Assembly (NCBI RefSeq): GCF_017591425.1
Contig: NW_024465751.1
Coordinates: 9,300,001 to 9,364,000 of the forward strand
DNA from: Ochotona curzoniae
Lineage: Eukaryota; Chordata; Mammalia; Lagomorpha; Ochotonidae
Length of the DNA stretch: 64,000 bases
Reading direction: 5' to 3'
Shown one piece after another: positions 15,501 through 24,229 of this stretch. The position numbers and the translations under genes are program-made. Each line of letters begins with the position of its first letter. Positions within the stretch are counted from its first letter, which is position 1. The notes under the pieces are model-generated. The model did no database searches, was not told the DNA's origin, and saw only the letters and a program-made list of their open reading frames with translations.

Positions 15501-17286
15501 CTTGTAGCAAAAGTAAAACAGAGATTGTCCTTGCCTTCCCAGAATTTGTACAAGACCTTGTGCTCTGCTCCAATCTTTATATGCAAATGTGGCAGAGACT
15601 TGCTTCTACACTTTTTTGTTTTTAAGATTTATTTATTTTTATTGGAAAGGCAAATTTACTCCGCAGATGGCCGCAATGGCCAGAGCTGAGCCAATGCGAA
15701 GCAGGAGCTCCAGGTTTCCCACATGGGACAGGGACCCAAGGACTTGGGTCATCCTCTGCTGTTTTTCCCAGGTGCATCAGCAAGGAGCTGGATTGAAAGT
15801 GGAGGAGCCAGGACATGAATTGAAGCCCATATGGGATCCCAGCATTTGCAAGGGGACAATTGGCTAATTGAGCTATTGCACCAGGCCCTTGCTTCTACTT
15901 CTGTCTTTGGTGATCTAGACAACTAGTGGCAGTCGGTATGCAGGGGGACCCTGCAGAGTCACTCTAAAACAGGGCAAATCCACATGGCTTCAGCTCAGGG
16001 GAGACCAACAGGGACATGGAGGTAGTTGCAGGCAGCAGAGACAACAGTGAAGGCTTTTCTAGCTCCTGAGCTAGGCCTTTGATTGGACACACTGTAGAAG
16101 CACTGAGCATGTGCAAGAGATGCAGCAACTCATGACAATTGTTCTCAGCCTAAACGATTACCCTCCAAGAAGCTTTTTAAATGAATTATTTATTTATTTG
16201 AGAGAGAGAGAGAAAGGGCATACTCTTATGTGCTAGTTTGCTCCTAGATGCCCACAACAGCTAAGGATGGGTCAGGCTGAAGCCAAGAGCCAGAGATTCA
16301 ATTCAAGCCTCACACATGGGTTGGCACAGATCCAAATGCACCATCAGCTGCTGCCTCACAGGGTATGCACTGGTGAACTGAACACAGGGTGTCCCAGCAG
16401 GCAGCCAGGACTGGTAGCAGGGCTGGGACTCTAACCTACGCAATCTGATATGAGACGGTAAAGTCCCAAGTGGAGTCTTAGCCACTGCACCAAACACCCA
16501 CTCCTCTGAGGAACTGTTTTTTTTTTTTTTTTAAGATTTATTTATTTTCACTGCAAAGTCAGATACACAGAGAGGAGGAAAGACAGAGTGGAAGATCTTC
16601 CACCCAATGATTTGCTCCCCAAGTGACTGCAACGACCAGTGCTGCGCCAATCTGAAGCCAGGAGCTAGGAGCCCCCTCAGGGTCTCCCACATAGGCGCAG
16701 GGTCCCAAGGCTTTGGGCTGTCCTCGACTGCCTTCCCAGGCCACAAGCAGGGAGCTGCATGGGAAGTGTGGATGCCGAGATTAGAACCGGCACCCATATG
16801 GTATCCTGGCAAGCTCAAGAAAGGACTCTAGCCTTTTAAAGTGCATTTTCCCCTTAATTTTCATCTCCTCAAGAAATGCTGGCACCACAGACACTTCCGC
16901 AGCTCTGTTGAATATGTACCAGAAAATTAACAGTGGTTTAACAACACATCACAAAGTTCATGGAAAGCATATTTTGGTACAAAAAAAAAATTGAAATATA
17001 TGCAAAGAATCTTCAGAGTTTGCCCTGCTTTTTGTTTATCCACAAAATGGAAACAGCAACTCTTAAAAGGAAGTTTTAAGACATAAGTAAGCCAACAATT
17101 AGAACATGCTAGAACAGTGCTCCATGTACCATAAATGTGGCTGTGTTTGTTGTCTTCCTGCAGGTGGACCTTCCAGGGATTAAAGCAAAGTTTCAAGAGA
17201 AGTATCAGAAGTCTCTCACTGACATGGTTCGCTCAGACACTTCTGGAGACTTCAGGAAACTTCTCGTGGCCCTCTTGAATAATTGA
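400..17286 (+). CDS. ANXA13: Annexin A13, 3' part of gene (8 exons, 5' end outside window)
   Basis: Joined exons: 400-570, 3148-3181, 3289-3368, 5530-5598, 6023-6124, 10529-10604, 15055-15167, 17164-17286. All are bounded by AG/GT and phases agree, giving 255 residues plus TGA. The product aligns without gaps to residues 63 onward of human annexin A13 isoform a (316 aa), so the myristoylated N-terminus and annexin repeat 1 lie upstream of the window. Repeats 2, 3 and 4 are visible, with the calcium-loop motifs KGMGTDE, EGRWGTDE and KGAGTDE. Annexin A13 is a calcium-dependent phospholipid-binding protein of intestinal and renal epithelium, linked to apical membrane traffic (family knowledge). 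The C-terminus reads LLVALLNN, where human has LLVALLH. No frameshift or internal stop is seen, so the gene looks functional. Confidence 0.96.
571..2519. other. ANXA13 intron: mostly unique sequence
   Basis: No coding signal or young repeat was recognised up to about 2120. From about 2120 to 2480 the text (ggaaacaacccaagcattca and onward) resembles the 3' part of an old L1 in sense orientation, but decay is heavy. Several small open frames here lack codon structure and are ignored. Confidence 0.4.
2520..2965 (-). mobile_element. Ancient L1 3' fragment, antisense
   Basis: The sequence contains cactcctcctttcaccctcc, then tttcatgactgagcagtatt and cttatccatttgtctgccca. This is the reversed 3' end of mammalian L1 elements (the well-known 'GAATACTACTCAG' and 'ATGGATAAGGA' region). 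It is diverged and has no open ORF2. Confidence 0.65.
3148..3181 (+). CDS. ANXA13: ANXA13 exon, EIIAIKEAYQR segment
   Basis: A 34-bp exon encoding EIIAIKEAYQR plus the first base of a leucine codon. The acceptor is ttccctag and the donor is the consensus gtaagt. The following intron is only 107 bp. The exon is too short to be found by length alone and was placed by homology and splice phase. Confidence 0.93.
3289..3368 (+). CDS. ANXA13: ANXA13 exon, end of annexin repeat 2
   Basis: An 80-bp exon entering in phase 1 and encoding LFDKSLESDVKGDTSG through LVSLLQ. The acceptor is ctcaaaag and the donor is gtaaga. GDTSG lies in the conserved annexin helix near the second calcium-ligand position. 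Confidence 0.94.
3369..4320. other. ANXA13 intron: unique sequence
   Basis: No exon, RNA gene or clear repeat was recognised between the third exon and the SINE at 4336. Open frames on both strands are short and lack splice context. Confidence 0.4.
4336..4669 (+). mobile_element. Young lagomorph C-type SINE with target-site duplication
   Basis: This is a full-length tRNA-derived SINE. It has the head ggcctggagcgatagcgtag, body landmarks cccatccagctccctgcttg and gacctgggaaagcagcagag, the CT-rich segment, and the tail aataaaaataaagaaatctt followed by poly(A). The duplicated target AAGCTCACCTATA occurs at 4322-4334 and again right after the tail (about 4670-4682), so the insertion is recent. 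Confidence 0.9.
4811..5114 (+). mobile_element. C-type SINE
   Basis: Shares the SINE body (gatcccatatgggcagttag, ggcccaaagtcttgggaccc, agatctttctgtctctcctc) and the AATAAATAAATC tail. The head is shortened compared with the full-length copy about 150 bases upstream. Confidence 0.85.
5530..5598 (+). CDS. ANXA13: ANXA13 exon, linker into repeat 3
   Basis: A 69-bp, 23-codon exon (ANRDEGDTVDKELAAKDAKE to LYD) between acceptor tttgtctag and donor gtaagc. It corresponds to the acidic linker and first helix of annexin repeat 3 and is in phase 0 at both ends. Confidence 0.94.
5640..6022. other. Short AT-rich ANXA13 intron
   Basis: The 424-bp intron between exons 5530-5598 and 6023-6124. It is AT-rich with a plain polypyrimidine acceptor, and no repeat was recognised. 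Confidence 0.4.
6023..6124 (+). CDS. ANXA13: ANXA13 exon, annexin repeat 3
   Basis: A 102-bp exon of 34 codons, from AGEGRWGTDELAFNEVL to ATFQAYQA. The acceptor is tactcccaag and the donor is gtaagt. The repeat-3 loop has tryptophan before GTDE (GRWGTDE), as in human ANXA13. The final codon is GCG (Ala), where human has Ile. Confidence 0.94.
6405..6585 (+). repeat. Probable MIR
   Basis: The tRNA-like and core order of a MIR can be followed (caaattccgattccaccgtc, aaacctctctgtccttttat, tcagtaagataacggtgcct), but with many substitutions. This is an old mammal-wide SINE relic inside an ANXA13 intron. Confidence 0.45.
6586..7639. other. ANXA13 intron: unique sequence and a short (GT)n
   Basis: Mostly unique noncoding DNA. 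A (TG) run lies at about 7376-7404. The stretch near 6950-7060 (gaccacacagcaagtcggta) may be a remnant MIR on the minus strand, too worn to call. Confidence 0.35.
7640..7812 (+). repeat. MIR
   Basis: The sequence runs through gaacctgggaagttatatct, gtgccttagttttcccagtt, and gtacctggcctgcagaagga before aactcaataaac. These are the core and tail landmarks of MIR, in order. Confidence 0.65.
7813..10024. other. ANXA13 intron: no gene recognised
   Basis: Unique-looking sequence. The stretch 9955-10010 (catttaggaaactgaggcca) resembles a short antisense MIR. Longer open frames such as 8633-8986 (minus) and 9598-9969 (plus) have no homology I recognise and no splice context. Confidence 0.35.
10025..10345 (+). 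mobile_element. Older C-type SINE
   Basis: Body landmarks are present (ccatatgggcaccaattcaa, ttcctgggaaagcagtggaa, ccctccctctctctttctct), and the copy ends in a 19-base poly(A). Divergence from the young copies is higher and the head is worn. Confidence 0.75.
10529..10604 (+). CDS. ANXA13: ANXA13 exon, end of repeat 3
   Basis: A 76-bp exon encoding LNGKDMEAVIEAETSGDLKK to AYLTI plus the first base of a valine codon. The acceptor is ctctccag and the donor is gtaaag. ETSGDLKKAYL is the typical closing helix of an annexin repeat. Confidence 0.93.
10605..13334. other. ANXA13 intron: unique sequence
   Basis: No exon or young repeat was recognised. A poly(T) run lies near 11571-11585. At about 12306-12340 a short degenerate CCCTAACCCC-like stretch occurs, which is too short to be telomeric. 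Open frames such as 12727-13299 have no recognisable protein match. Confidence 0.35.
13335..13590 (-). mobile_element. Old lagomorph SINE, antisense
   Basis: Reversed SINE landmarks appear in order: caggagccaggccaagctga, gaactcaattcaggtttccc, then the reversed head ending ccaccatgtcaactgtctac. It is strongly diverged and resembles the copy at 16180-16503 more than the young class. Confidence 0.6.
13703..14525 (-). mobile_element. Copy of the unnamed composite repeat family (5'-truncated, antisense)
   Basis: The reverse complement matches the 3' half of the 20078-22158 element. Shared landmarks include gtggagtgcatgtgtcagaa, ctcctcagtggctaagatag, gatatggcagcccactgcag, gagattgacggcattttaga, accctcagagcatgagccac, and the end accctgatcaattatgtaaa followed by an A-rich tail. 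Part of the GC-rich tandem domain is kept at 14290-14525. No open reading frame of note was seen. Confidence 0.7.
14526..15054. other. ANXA13 intron remainder with a short tandem repeat
   Basis: The interval holds a purine-rich tandem tract at about 14829-14880 (units like aggaccaggg), then unique sequence up to the acceptor of the 15055 exon. Confidence 0.5.
15055..15167 (+). CDS. ANXA13: ANXA13 exon, annexin repeat 4
   Basis: A 113-bp exon completing the split valine codon and encoding RCAQDREGYFAERLYKSMKG through ILVTRAE. The acceptor is tcctgcccag and the donor is gtaaga. It holds the best-conserved calcium loop of the gene, KGAGTDED. Confidence 0.95.
15215..15480 (-). mobile_element. 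C-type SINE, antisense, diverged
   Basis: The reversed SINE body is recognisable from ccaggtgcatgagcaaggag and gattgggagtggagcaatca, with the reversed head near agcccactgcaccacaacac. It is the first of a tight group of antisense SINEs before the last ANXA13 exon. Confidence 0.65.
15610..15887 (-). mobile_element. C-type SINE, antisense, with target-site duplication
   Basis: Starts at aagatttatttatttttatt (reversed tail) and ends with the reversed head at gcaccaggccc. An 11-bp direct repeat, CTTGCTTCTAC, lies at 15599-15609 and 15888-15898, marking the insertion. Confidence 0.85.
16180..16503 (-). mobile_element. Older SINE variant, antisense
   Basis: Reversed tail aatgaattatttatttattt, an (AG)n run, and the reversed head gccactgcaccaaacaccca. 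The body differs from the young class (ccaaatgcaccatcagctgc), suggesting an older lagomorph SINE subfamily. Confidence 0.65.
16517..16835 (-). mobile_element. Young C-type SINE, antisense
   Basis: Poly(T), then aagatttatttattttcact, agtcagatacacagagagga, and the reversed body ccaggccacaagcagggagc ending near gactctagccttttaaa. It sits about 330 bases upstream of the terminal ANXA13 exon. Confidence 0.85.
17164..17286 (+). CDS. ANXA13: ANXA13 terminal coding exon
   Basis: The 123-bp coding part encodes VDLPGIKAKFQEKYQKSL to FRKLLVALLNN followed by TGA at 17284-17286. The acceptor is cttcctgcag. The coding length equals the usual last coding exon of vertebrate annexins. The extra Asn-Asn end differs from the single His of human. 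Confidence 0.96.
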   Translation: MDLPGIKAKFQEKYQKSLTDMVRSDTSGDFRKLLVALLNN

Positions 17287-17620
17287 GCCAAGCCCCAGAA
17301 ACAAGAATATAGAGAGAAGCCATGTTTGCGAAGAGTATATTCCAAACACACACACACACACACACACACAAATACCTTCAAAAGTCCAGATTTATTTTCT
17401 CAGAAACCTAAGCAGTGCAGCCAAGCTCAGCTGTTTAAATTAAGGGCAGCAATACCAAGATGCCCTGGTGGCTCACCTTGAACAGTGGCTTAGCAGGTGT
17501 CTGGGATGCCTCTCAATGCTTCTTCAGCGTGCTAACTGAATGCTTTCCACACACAAATGAAATAAGCAATTGATGAAAAAACCCCTATGTTTTTAATAAA
17601 ATGTTTAGAAGATTATACAG
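17287..17620 (+). other. ANXA13: ANXA13 3' untranslated region with poly(A) signal
   Basis: Noncoding sequence follows the stop codon, with a (CA)13 tract at 17346-17371 and a canonical AATAAA at 17595-17600. The cleavage site is expected 10-30 bases further on, near the tgcatggggtgtg stretch. The exact end is inferred. Confidence 0.75.
17346..17371 (+). repeat. (CA)n in ANXA13 3' UTR
   Basis: Thirteen uninterrupted CA units inside the transcribed 3' untranslated region. Confidence 0.9.
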
Positions 17621-20064
17621 TGCATGGGGTGTGTATGTACCAGGTAAAGATTAAATGGATAAAGAACAGGGAAGACAATTCGACAAATTTGTTAATTTTC
17701 CTTCTGTGTTCAATGTCAAAGCCTCTGTCTTCATTAAAGCTGTAGATTATGTCTCCAGTCTGCTGCTTTTCCAAAGACTGACTTGATTTGTGTGGGTTCT
17801 TGTCCTGGAAATAGAGGACTTGTGAAATTCAAACAGAAGTGGGGATGTAAGCAGTGACACTTATTTGTGATCACTAAGGGACAGAATGCAAGGAGATAAC
17901 TGGCTGGCCTACATGAAATGTAACTGGAGCAAAATTCGCTCATCTAGTTCACTCAGGCTTCCTTCTCTAGACATTTGGCCCACTTGAGCGTTTCAGGCTG
18001 AGCAAAATGCCACCAAGATCAAGGTTAATGGGATGCCTCTTTGGTGGATTGGTTTCTAGCAACAGAATTTTGACCCAAGATGTTGACCTTAGAAATCCAT
18101 CTAGAGACCATAAACACCTTTGTTTTTGGGTGACCAATTGTGTATGGCACTTCTAAGTGACAATGTCACACCTAATGCTCCCATACCTCTATGAGGTTAA
18201 TACTACTAACATTTAACAGTCAGAAAAACCATGACATCAGTAACCTAGTCTAATTCATTTTCAAGTGATAGAATCAGGATGTGAAACCAGGGTTGACTGA
18301 ATCCAGAAATCATATTACTAATCACCTGTCCCCCCAAAAAAGATAACCTGAATTACAGGGAATGGGTCTATATTCATTCATCTAACTCCATGGATACAAA
18401 AGCTAAGCAGAAGACTGACTACCCATTGGGCAACTCATTCCCAGGGCTGTGATGCAGACAGTGGTGTCCACTATAATTCAACTGAATGCTGTGAGTGCAT
18501 TAGCAAGGGAACACAATGGAATGCAAGGGGACACAAGGGAACAAAAAGAGACAATAGGGAACACAACAGCCTTTGTGGAGGAGCTGGGAACCCTTCAGAG
18601 ATGCAATTGTGCTGGGTTCTAATGAGTGCCTAGATGCCCTCCAGAGAAAACATGGAGGGACACAGGCAGAGATGGGGAGTTGGAGTAGGCAGGATGTCCA
18701 GGAGGAGGCAAGATCCATTTTCCTGGGACATTGCCCTATGAAAGGAGGGATATTGCATCTGCTGGGAGCCAGGCAACCAGGCCACCAACATTCAGTTCAG
18801 ACCCCATTGGCCATGGCATTTCCTGTCATGTCTGGGTTTGGTTCTGTGGACAGTGGCAGCCACTGGAAGTGCATAATACATTGCGGATCATGTTGTGGAG
18901 CATAATCATTTTTGGGAATTGGGAAATAACTTTGTTGATCAACATGTAGCAAATATCCCCAGCAGTCTAAGGACAGATGTGATGGGTGTCCTTTAAGTGG
19001 CTACAAAACTCTGAATCCACAATTATGAAATTACACAAACATCTGTCTTCACCATACTGGTCTATCTACCTAATAGTCACGGTCATCGTTTTGAACTTTA
19101 ACACATAAAACATTATTTCGAGAGCCAAGGTCAGTGCCAAAACATGCTGGTATTTATGTATCTGGAGCTAAAGCTGGGCTTTGCTTTCATAAAAAGAAAC
19201 AAAACAACCAGTTCTTGGGATCTGAGCTCATGACAAGGCCAGCAGAGAGAACTATTAAAAGCAGACATGATTTGTTGCTGACTATGATTCACACGGCAAA
19301 AAGCATGTAGGTGGTTCTCAGCGGAGGAAGCAAGGCCACCGGTCAAGGCTACGTAGAAGAAGGGTCTAGAATTCAACCTCAGATTGTTGTGGCCCTCTCA
19401 TCTGCTCCCTTCACCATAGCAGCTCCTGACTCCCAAGTGCATTTGTTCAAAACTTCATCATTCACAAGCCAGAGCCAGTTCCTAGTTGCTTGATTTGAGA
19501 TCCGACACAAGACATCCCCAGTCCGGTCTGTCCCAGGAATGGCCACCCACCCTGTTCCCATAACCAGCTGGGGAATCCCTCCCTTTCCTCTTTGCACACG
19601 TGGCTGTCCTCCCAGGCCCCTTTTACCTGTGTCCAAGCCCTCCCAGCCTCTTTGGCCAGGGAAAGGTGGGGAGTGGGGAGAAGGTGGAGGGAGTGGGAGG
19701 CAAGGAAGATGAGAACAAGACAGAAGAAGGACAAAGGAAAGAGCAGCGCCGTCATGTCACCTCCACTGCACAGTCATGTCCCCATGCCTCACACTTCCTT
19801 CCAGGACCCCAGGAGGAATGCCAGCTCCTGCCAGCCAAATGTTTACAGAGCCCAGAGGCACACGCCCAGAGCTGCACACAGGAGCAGCAGGCCCCGCTGA
19901 TGCCTTTGTTAATGCAACACACATTCACTGCCTCATGAAATCTCTTTCAGGGCCCCACGGGACTCCATACTATTGCTCCCCCACATCAGTTTCCCAGGGT
20001 GCAGCAGGTAAATAGACACTGGGGAGCTGGGCTAGGAAACCCTTATAAAAGCTGAGAGGTCAAG
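17621..20064. other. Intergenic region just downstream of ANXA13
   Basis: Unique sequence without a recognisable gene. It includes a short degenerate tract of GGGAACACAA-like units at 18507-18570. A TTATAAAA box lies at 20043-20050, directly before the composite element. Confidence 0.4.
18185..18315 (-). repeat. Probable MIR, antisense
   Basis: The order 'taacagtcagaaaaaccatg', 'agtgatagaatcaggatgtg', 'aaaccagggttgactgaatc' follows the reversed MIR core. It is diverged and the ends are approximate. Confidence 0.5.
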
Positions 20065-22171
20065 ATCATTCCATCACTGTTGGCAGCTGGGAGCACCCGG
20101 GCCATGTCGGACTCCATGCTTGGGGCCCTGGCTACAGCCACCGCAACCATGCAGAGCTGGGCCCGGGCCTGCCTGGGGTCAAAGGGCTTCTCCCTTCTTG
20201 GTGAGTATGCTGGGAGGGGATCTTTTGGGAACAATGTGGGCCCAGGCTCCACCTACCACCAACATCGTGTGGCAGGTGGGACAAGGGCAGTGCAACCTTG
20301 GGTTCTGGGTACAGATAACTATCAGTAGCCTATTGGTGACTGGGAGCACCAGGGCTATGTAATTCCTCTGTAAGGACACAGTCTCTGCAGGTGAGCACAA
20401 GAACCATGATAGGGAGCAGCCTAGACCAGCCCAGGGAAAAGTACCCACCGCCATACAATTGGCATAGGTTGGGGGTGGACCAGGCTGAACCAGTTCACAT
20501 CACTTGCTGATGAATCCGAGCACCAAAACTAAGAGTGGGTCGGGCCAGGTTCGGTCACAACACATACCAGTACACATTACGGCTGGGATTTGGTGCTTGC
20601 TGAGCTGGGCTAGACTGTAACCCTCACCAGCATCAGCTGGAATAGGGAATGGGCCAGGCCTGGCCAGGCCAGGTTACAGCACCCACTGGCGAATGCTGAG
20701 GTGAGAGGGGCCATGCCAGACTAGGTCACAGCACCCACCAACACACATGAGAACCAGGAAGGGAGGGGCAAAGCCAGTAGGGGGAATGTGGAGGGCCCCC
20801 CTGCTGGACAGCCACTCCCACTGGAGATGGGAGCAGACCAGACCAGACCAGGCAAGGCCATAACACCTGTGGGCCTCGTGTGAGCTAGATTAGGGAAAAG
20901 CCAGGCTGGGCTGACTGTTCCTACTGATACAAGCATAAATCAGAGTGGGTGAGGGTTGGTTGGGCTTTGCCACAGCATCAGCTGGCAGATGCTGGCACTA
21001 GGGGGCTAATTCTGTCAAGTTAAACTCCAGAACCACCTGGAGAGTGCATGTTCTGGGAGTGGGAGTGGCCCAGTAGGGAAATAGTGGGCACCTCCCTCTA
21101 GGGTTATCAGGATTAGGGCAGGGGTGGCTAGACAGAATGGCACCTGCCAGCATGTGAGTGGGCTGGATAGTGGGGCTGGTTGGGTTGAACTAGGCTTCAG
21201 TGCCCATTGACATGTATGAGAGCTGAATGGGATTTGGAACAGACTGGGCCAGTCTGCTGTACATACTGGCAAGCACGGGAACCAGGGCAGGGGGAGGTCC
21301 TGATGAGGGGTATTGTGGGTCACTCCAACAAGGCTGCAGCTCCCACTGGTTTGTGTGAGGGCTGAATGTGTGCTGGGCAGAATCAGGCTGGACTGTAACA
21401 CCCATTGGTTCATGTGGAAAACATGTCTGGAAACAGAACTGACCCAACAATTGCAACCACCAATACATGCATAAGCTGATTGGGATGACGGGCTGTGTCA
21501 GACTCTGCACTGGCAAGCACACACAAGAATCATATCTGGGATGACCTCAGATGAAGTTTCTTTGGGGATCCCTCCAACTGAACTGCTGATCTCAGAACCC
21601 CAACCATGAAGAGAAGTGCAGGTTCCACGGTCTGACCATGGAGTGCGTGTGTCAAAACTGAACCTCCTCAGTGGCTTAGATGGAGCAGTAAACAGCGTGT
21701 CCAGGTGCACATGGAGGATATGGCAGTCCATCGGAATCTGTACAGGACACCTGGTACCACAACAGAGGCTGTAAGACAAAACAAATCATTCAACTGCCTC
21801 AGCTATGTGCTGGCAGTGAAAATCTGGGCAAATGGAAACTCTAAGGTGAGCTATGCTAGCCAGTGGATTCTGGAGAGATTTTTATCGTACGTGGAATGGC
21901 GAGACTGGCAGCAATTCAGAACTGTTGAACTATCAAAACTGCTTGAGCAGAACCCTCAGAGCATGCCCCATATCACGGACTTGGGATGGTTGGGAAGTTG
22001 AGTGGGGCTTCTGCCTTTATCTCTCCCCTTACCCAAGATACATAAAATAATAACAATGATGTGGAAACAACAGTCTTACCCACTTTCCTGTAGCCCTTGA
22101 CCCTTTGTGCCTTAATCAACTATGTTAAGATTATCAAAATAAAATAATTACCAAAAAAATCAATCCATCAC
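20065..22171 (+). mobile_element. Full-length composite retroelement of an unnamed family, with 13-bp target duplication
   Basis: The element body runs from about 20078 to 22158 and is flanked by ATCATTCCATCAC (20065-20077) and ATCAATCCATCAC (22159-22171), 12 of 13 identical. Its 5' domain to about 21500 is a chain of diverged GC-rich units with recurring words such as cagcacccactggc, gtgagagctg and gaccaggc. The 3' domain (about 21500-22130) is single-copy within the element and ends with tcaactatgttaagattatc and an A-rich tail. No long reading frame is present, so it is probably non-autonomous and was mobilised by L1-type target-primed reverse transcription. Copies at 13703-14525, 35749-36163 and 55898-55990 share the 3' domain. 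Confidence 0.75.
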
Positions 22172-22924
22172 CAACTACAGAAGCTCCAGCCCTTGTCTGA
22201 TTTCTCTCCACCAGTTCTGGGGGTCCTGGGCCATTCTTCCCATACAAGCCCACCCTTAATTGTGGATACCAGCCCAGCTCCTCCTGCTTGTTTTTCTTTG
22301 GTTCTGTCCTGTACTAGGAGAGGCCTGTTGAGGATACTGGTGGTGGAGATGGGAATTGGTGTGAAATTTTTAAGAGGTGGCGTCTAGTAGGATGTCCCTG
22401 GATCAGTTGAGTGTATGCCCTCAGCAAGGGTTAGGTTGGTTTTCACCGGAGCCTGACTAGTTCTCATAAGAAGATTGTCACAGAAGCCTGAGTTGGCTCC
22501 AGCAGGCTCCCTCTGGCTTCCTGTATGGAGACGTGACCTTCCCCGTTGTACACACTTCCACCTTGAGTCCTTTGCCAGAGACCGTACCACGCTGTGTGCA
22601 CTTTGAGCATGCACATCTGTGATCTGCGCTACATTTCTTATCTTCATAAGTAGCCTGCCTTGGAGATGTCATTATCACAAGGAAAAGGTGACAAACATTA
22701 AAATGTAGTCAAGGACTAGAAACCAATGGATTCTGAGTACTTACTGCACTTATATACCACCATATTTGTTATAAGTTTATCTAATTTAATTCTCAACAAT
22801 AGCTATGTTTAGCAAACCACCTCATAAATTTTCTGAAAATCTACTTAGCTCTTATAAACTAATTGCACTGACATTGCACTTAGTCTGTGTCTTAACCCTG
22901 CTTTTCCTAGGATGATCTGTACCT
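22172..22924. other. Intergenic: no feature recognised
   Basis: Unique-looking sequence between the composite element and an LTR relic. The open frames are short and give no recognised protein. Confidence 0.35.
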
Positions 22925-23265
22925 TGTTGCTAGGAGCCAGTGTAAGAAGTGATTATCACCACAACAAAACACCTGAGACAACTAAATTACAAAGAGAAAA
23001 GGTTGGCTGAGGTCACAGTTCTGAAACTTCAAGTTCAAGATTGTGTGGTAGGTGGCATTGGTGAAGAACATGCAGATCATGTAACAAGATGGGAAGCAAA
23101 AAGAGTGGTCGGCCCAGTTAAGGCTTTGTAACAACTTCCAATGAGTGTTTAAGGCCTTGACTAGACTCTGCCTCCTATTGGTTCTTCCAGCTCCCAATGG
23201 CTCCTTCTGGGGAGGAAGCCCTTAATATGCAGGACTTTGAAAGACACTTACTAACACCCAAACTC
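22925..23265 (+). repeat. MaLR-type LTR relic (MST/THE1-like)
   Basis: The text aaaacacctgagacaactaa, caaagagaaaaggttggctg and ggtcacagttctgaaacttc follows the opening of mammalian MST/THE1 LTRs. It is an old endogenous-retrovirus-like LTR remnant without internal genes. Confidence 0.5.
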
Positions 23266-24215
23266 ACATCCCCACGATAGCCACTCTTCCCAGGGCAATG
23301 CATTGTATGGATTCCACCTTACATCTCAGGAGCACCACAAACAGGTGTGTAGATTCTCTATTACACAAGGCTGCCTGGTTGAGGTGACATCTTGGGCTTG
23401 ACATCTCAGTTCTCCCAATGCAGACTTTGCCTGCAGGGCTGTAGCAGCCTTCGGGAAGCACCTTCTGCCAATGTGCAGAGTTACCACATTGGCTGGTTCC
23501 AAATGACTAGTGCTGATTATAAGCTATTTTACCCAAAACTGGGTCATTCAGGAGATCCTTCCCTGAACAGAATGTCTTGTGACCAGTTTTTTTTTAATTT
23601 CAGATGCTACAAGTTCTATTTCTCCAGACATCCTGAATATTATGTAAACAATTCATGTAAATCCAAAAGTAAAGATTTCAAGGAAAAATGAGGTAAGAAT
23701 AATGATACTAAGATGAGACTGAGCTGTTAGTACATAAAGGAGAGATTGGGGGAATAAAAGGAAGCAGAGCATGATGGAGGGGACCTGCCCCCGAGAGTTC
23801 CTCCCCACATCCCTCATCCAGAGGGCAGGGCATCCCTGCCCCAACAGTGTGCAGCCTGGCTTGGTCAGTGGCAAGAGACTAATGCCCAGGATGTTCCTAG
23901 ACCAAGCTATGTTCCCTGACCACATTACAGCTAACCAACAGGCCTCAGATAACCCCACAGCAGCAAGATCTGCTGAGAATGCCAGAAAGCCAGAAATGGA
24001 TCTCAGCTCTCCATCCAAGAACTGAGCACAGCCCCACTTACTACAGAGAGATGCCAACAAGTTGCAGGCCTATGAGACAGCATTCTCATAGACCCCACTC
24101 CTGGCCTCTCCAGCACCAATATGAGTGTGTTCTATTTGTCACAACTTATAAACTAGTTCTGATGCATTACACCTGAGTGAAGCCCACACTCGGTTCACTT
24201 TCCCCTCATTTCTAT
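23266..24215. other. Intergenic: unique sequence with an exon-like segment
   Basis: No gene is recognised. The 89-bp stretch 23604-23692 is bounded by a good acceptor (tttttttaatttcag) and donor (gtaaga), but I see no homology for it. Confidence 0.3.
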
Positions 24216-24229
24216 CTAATGCTGCTTTT

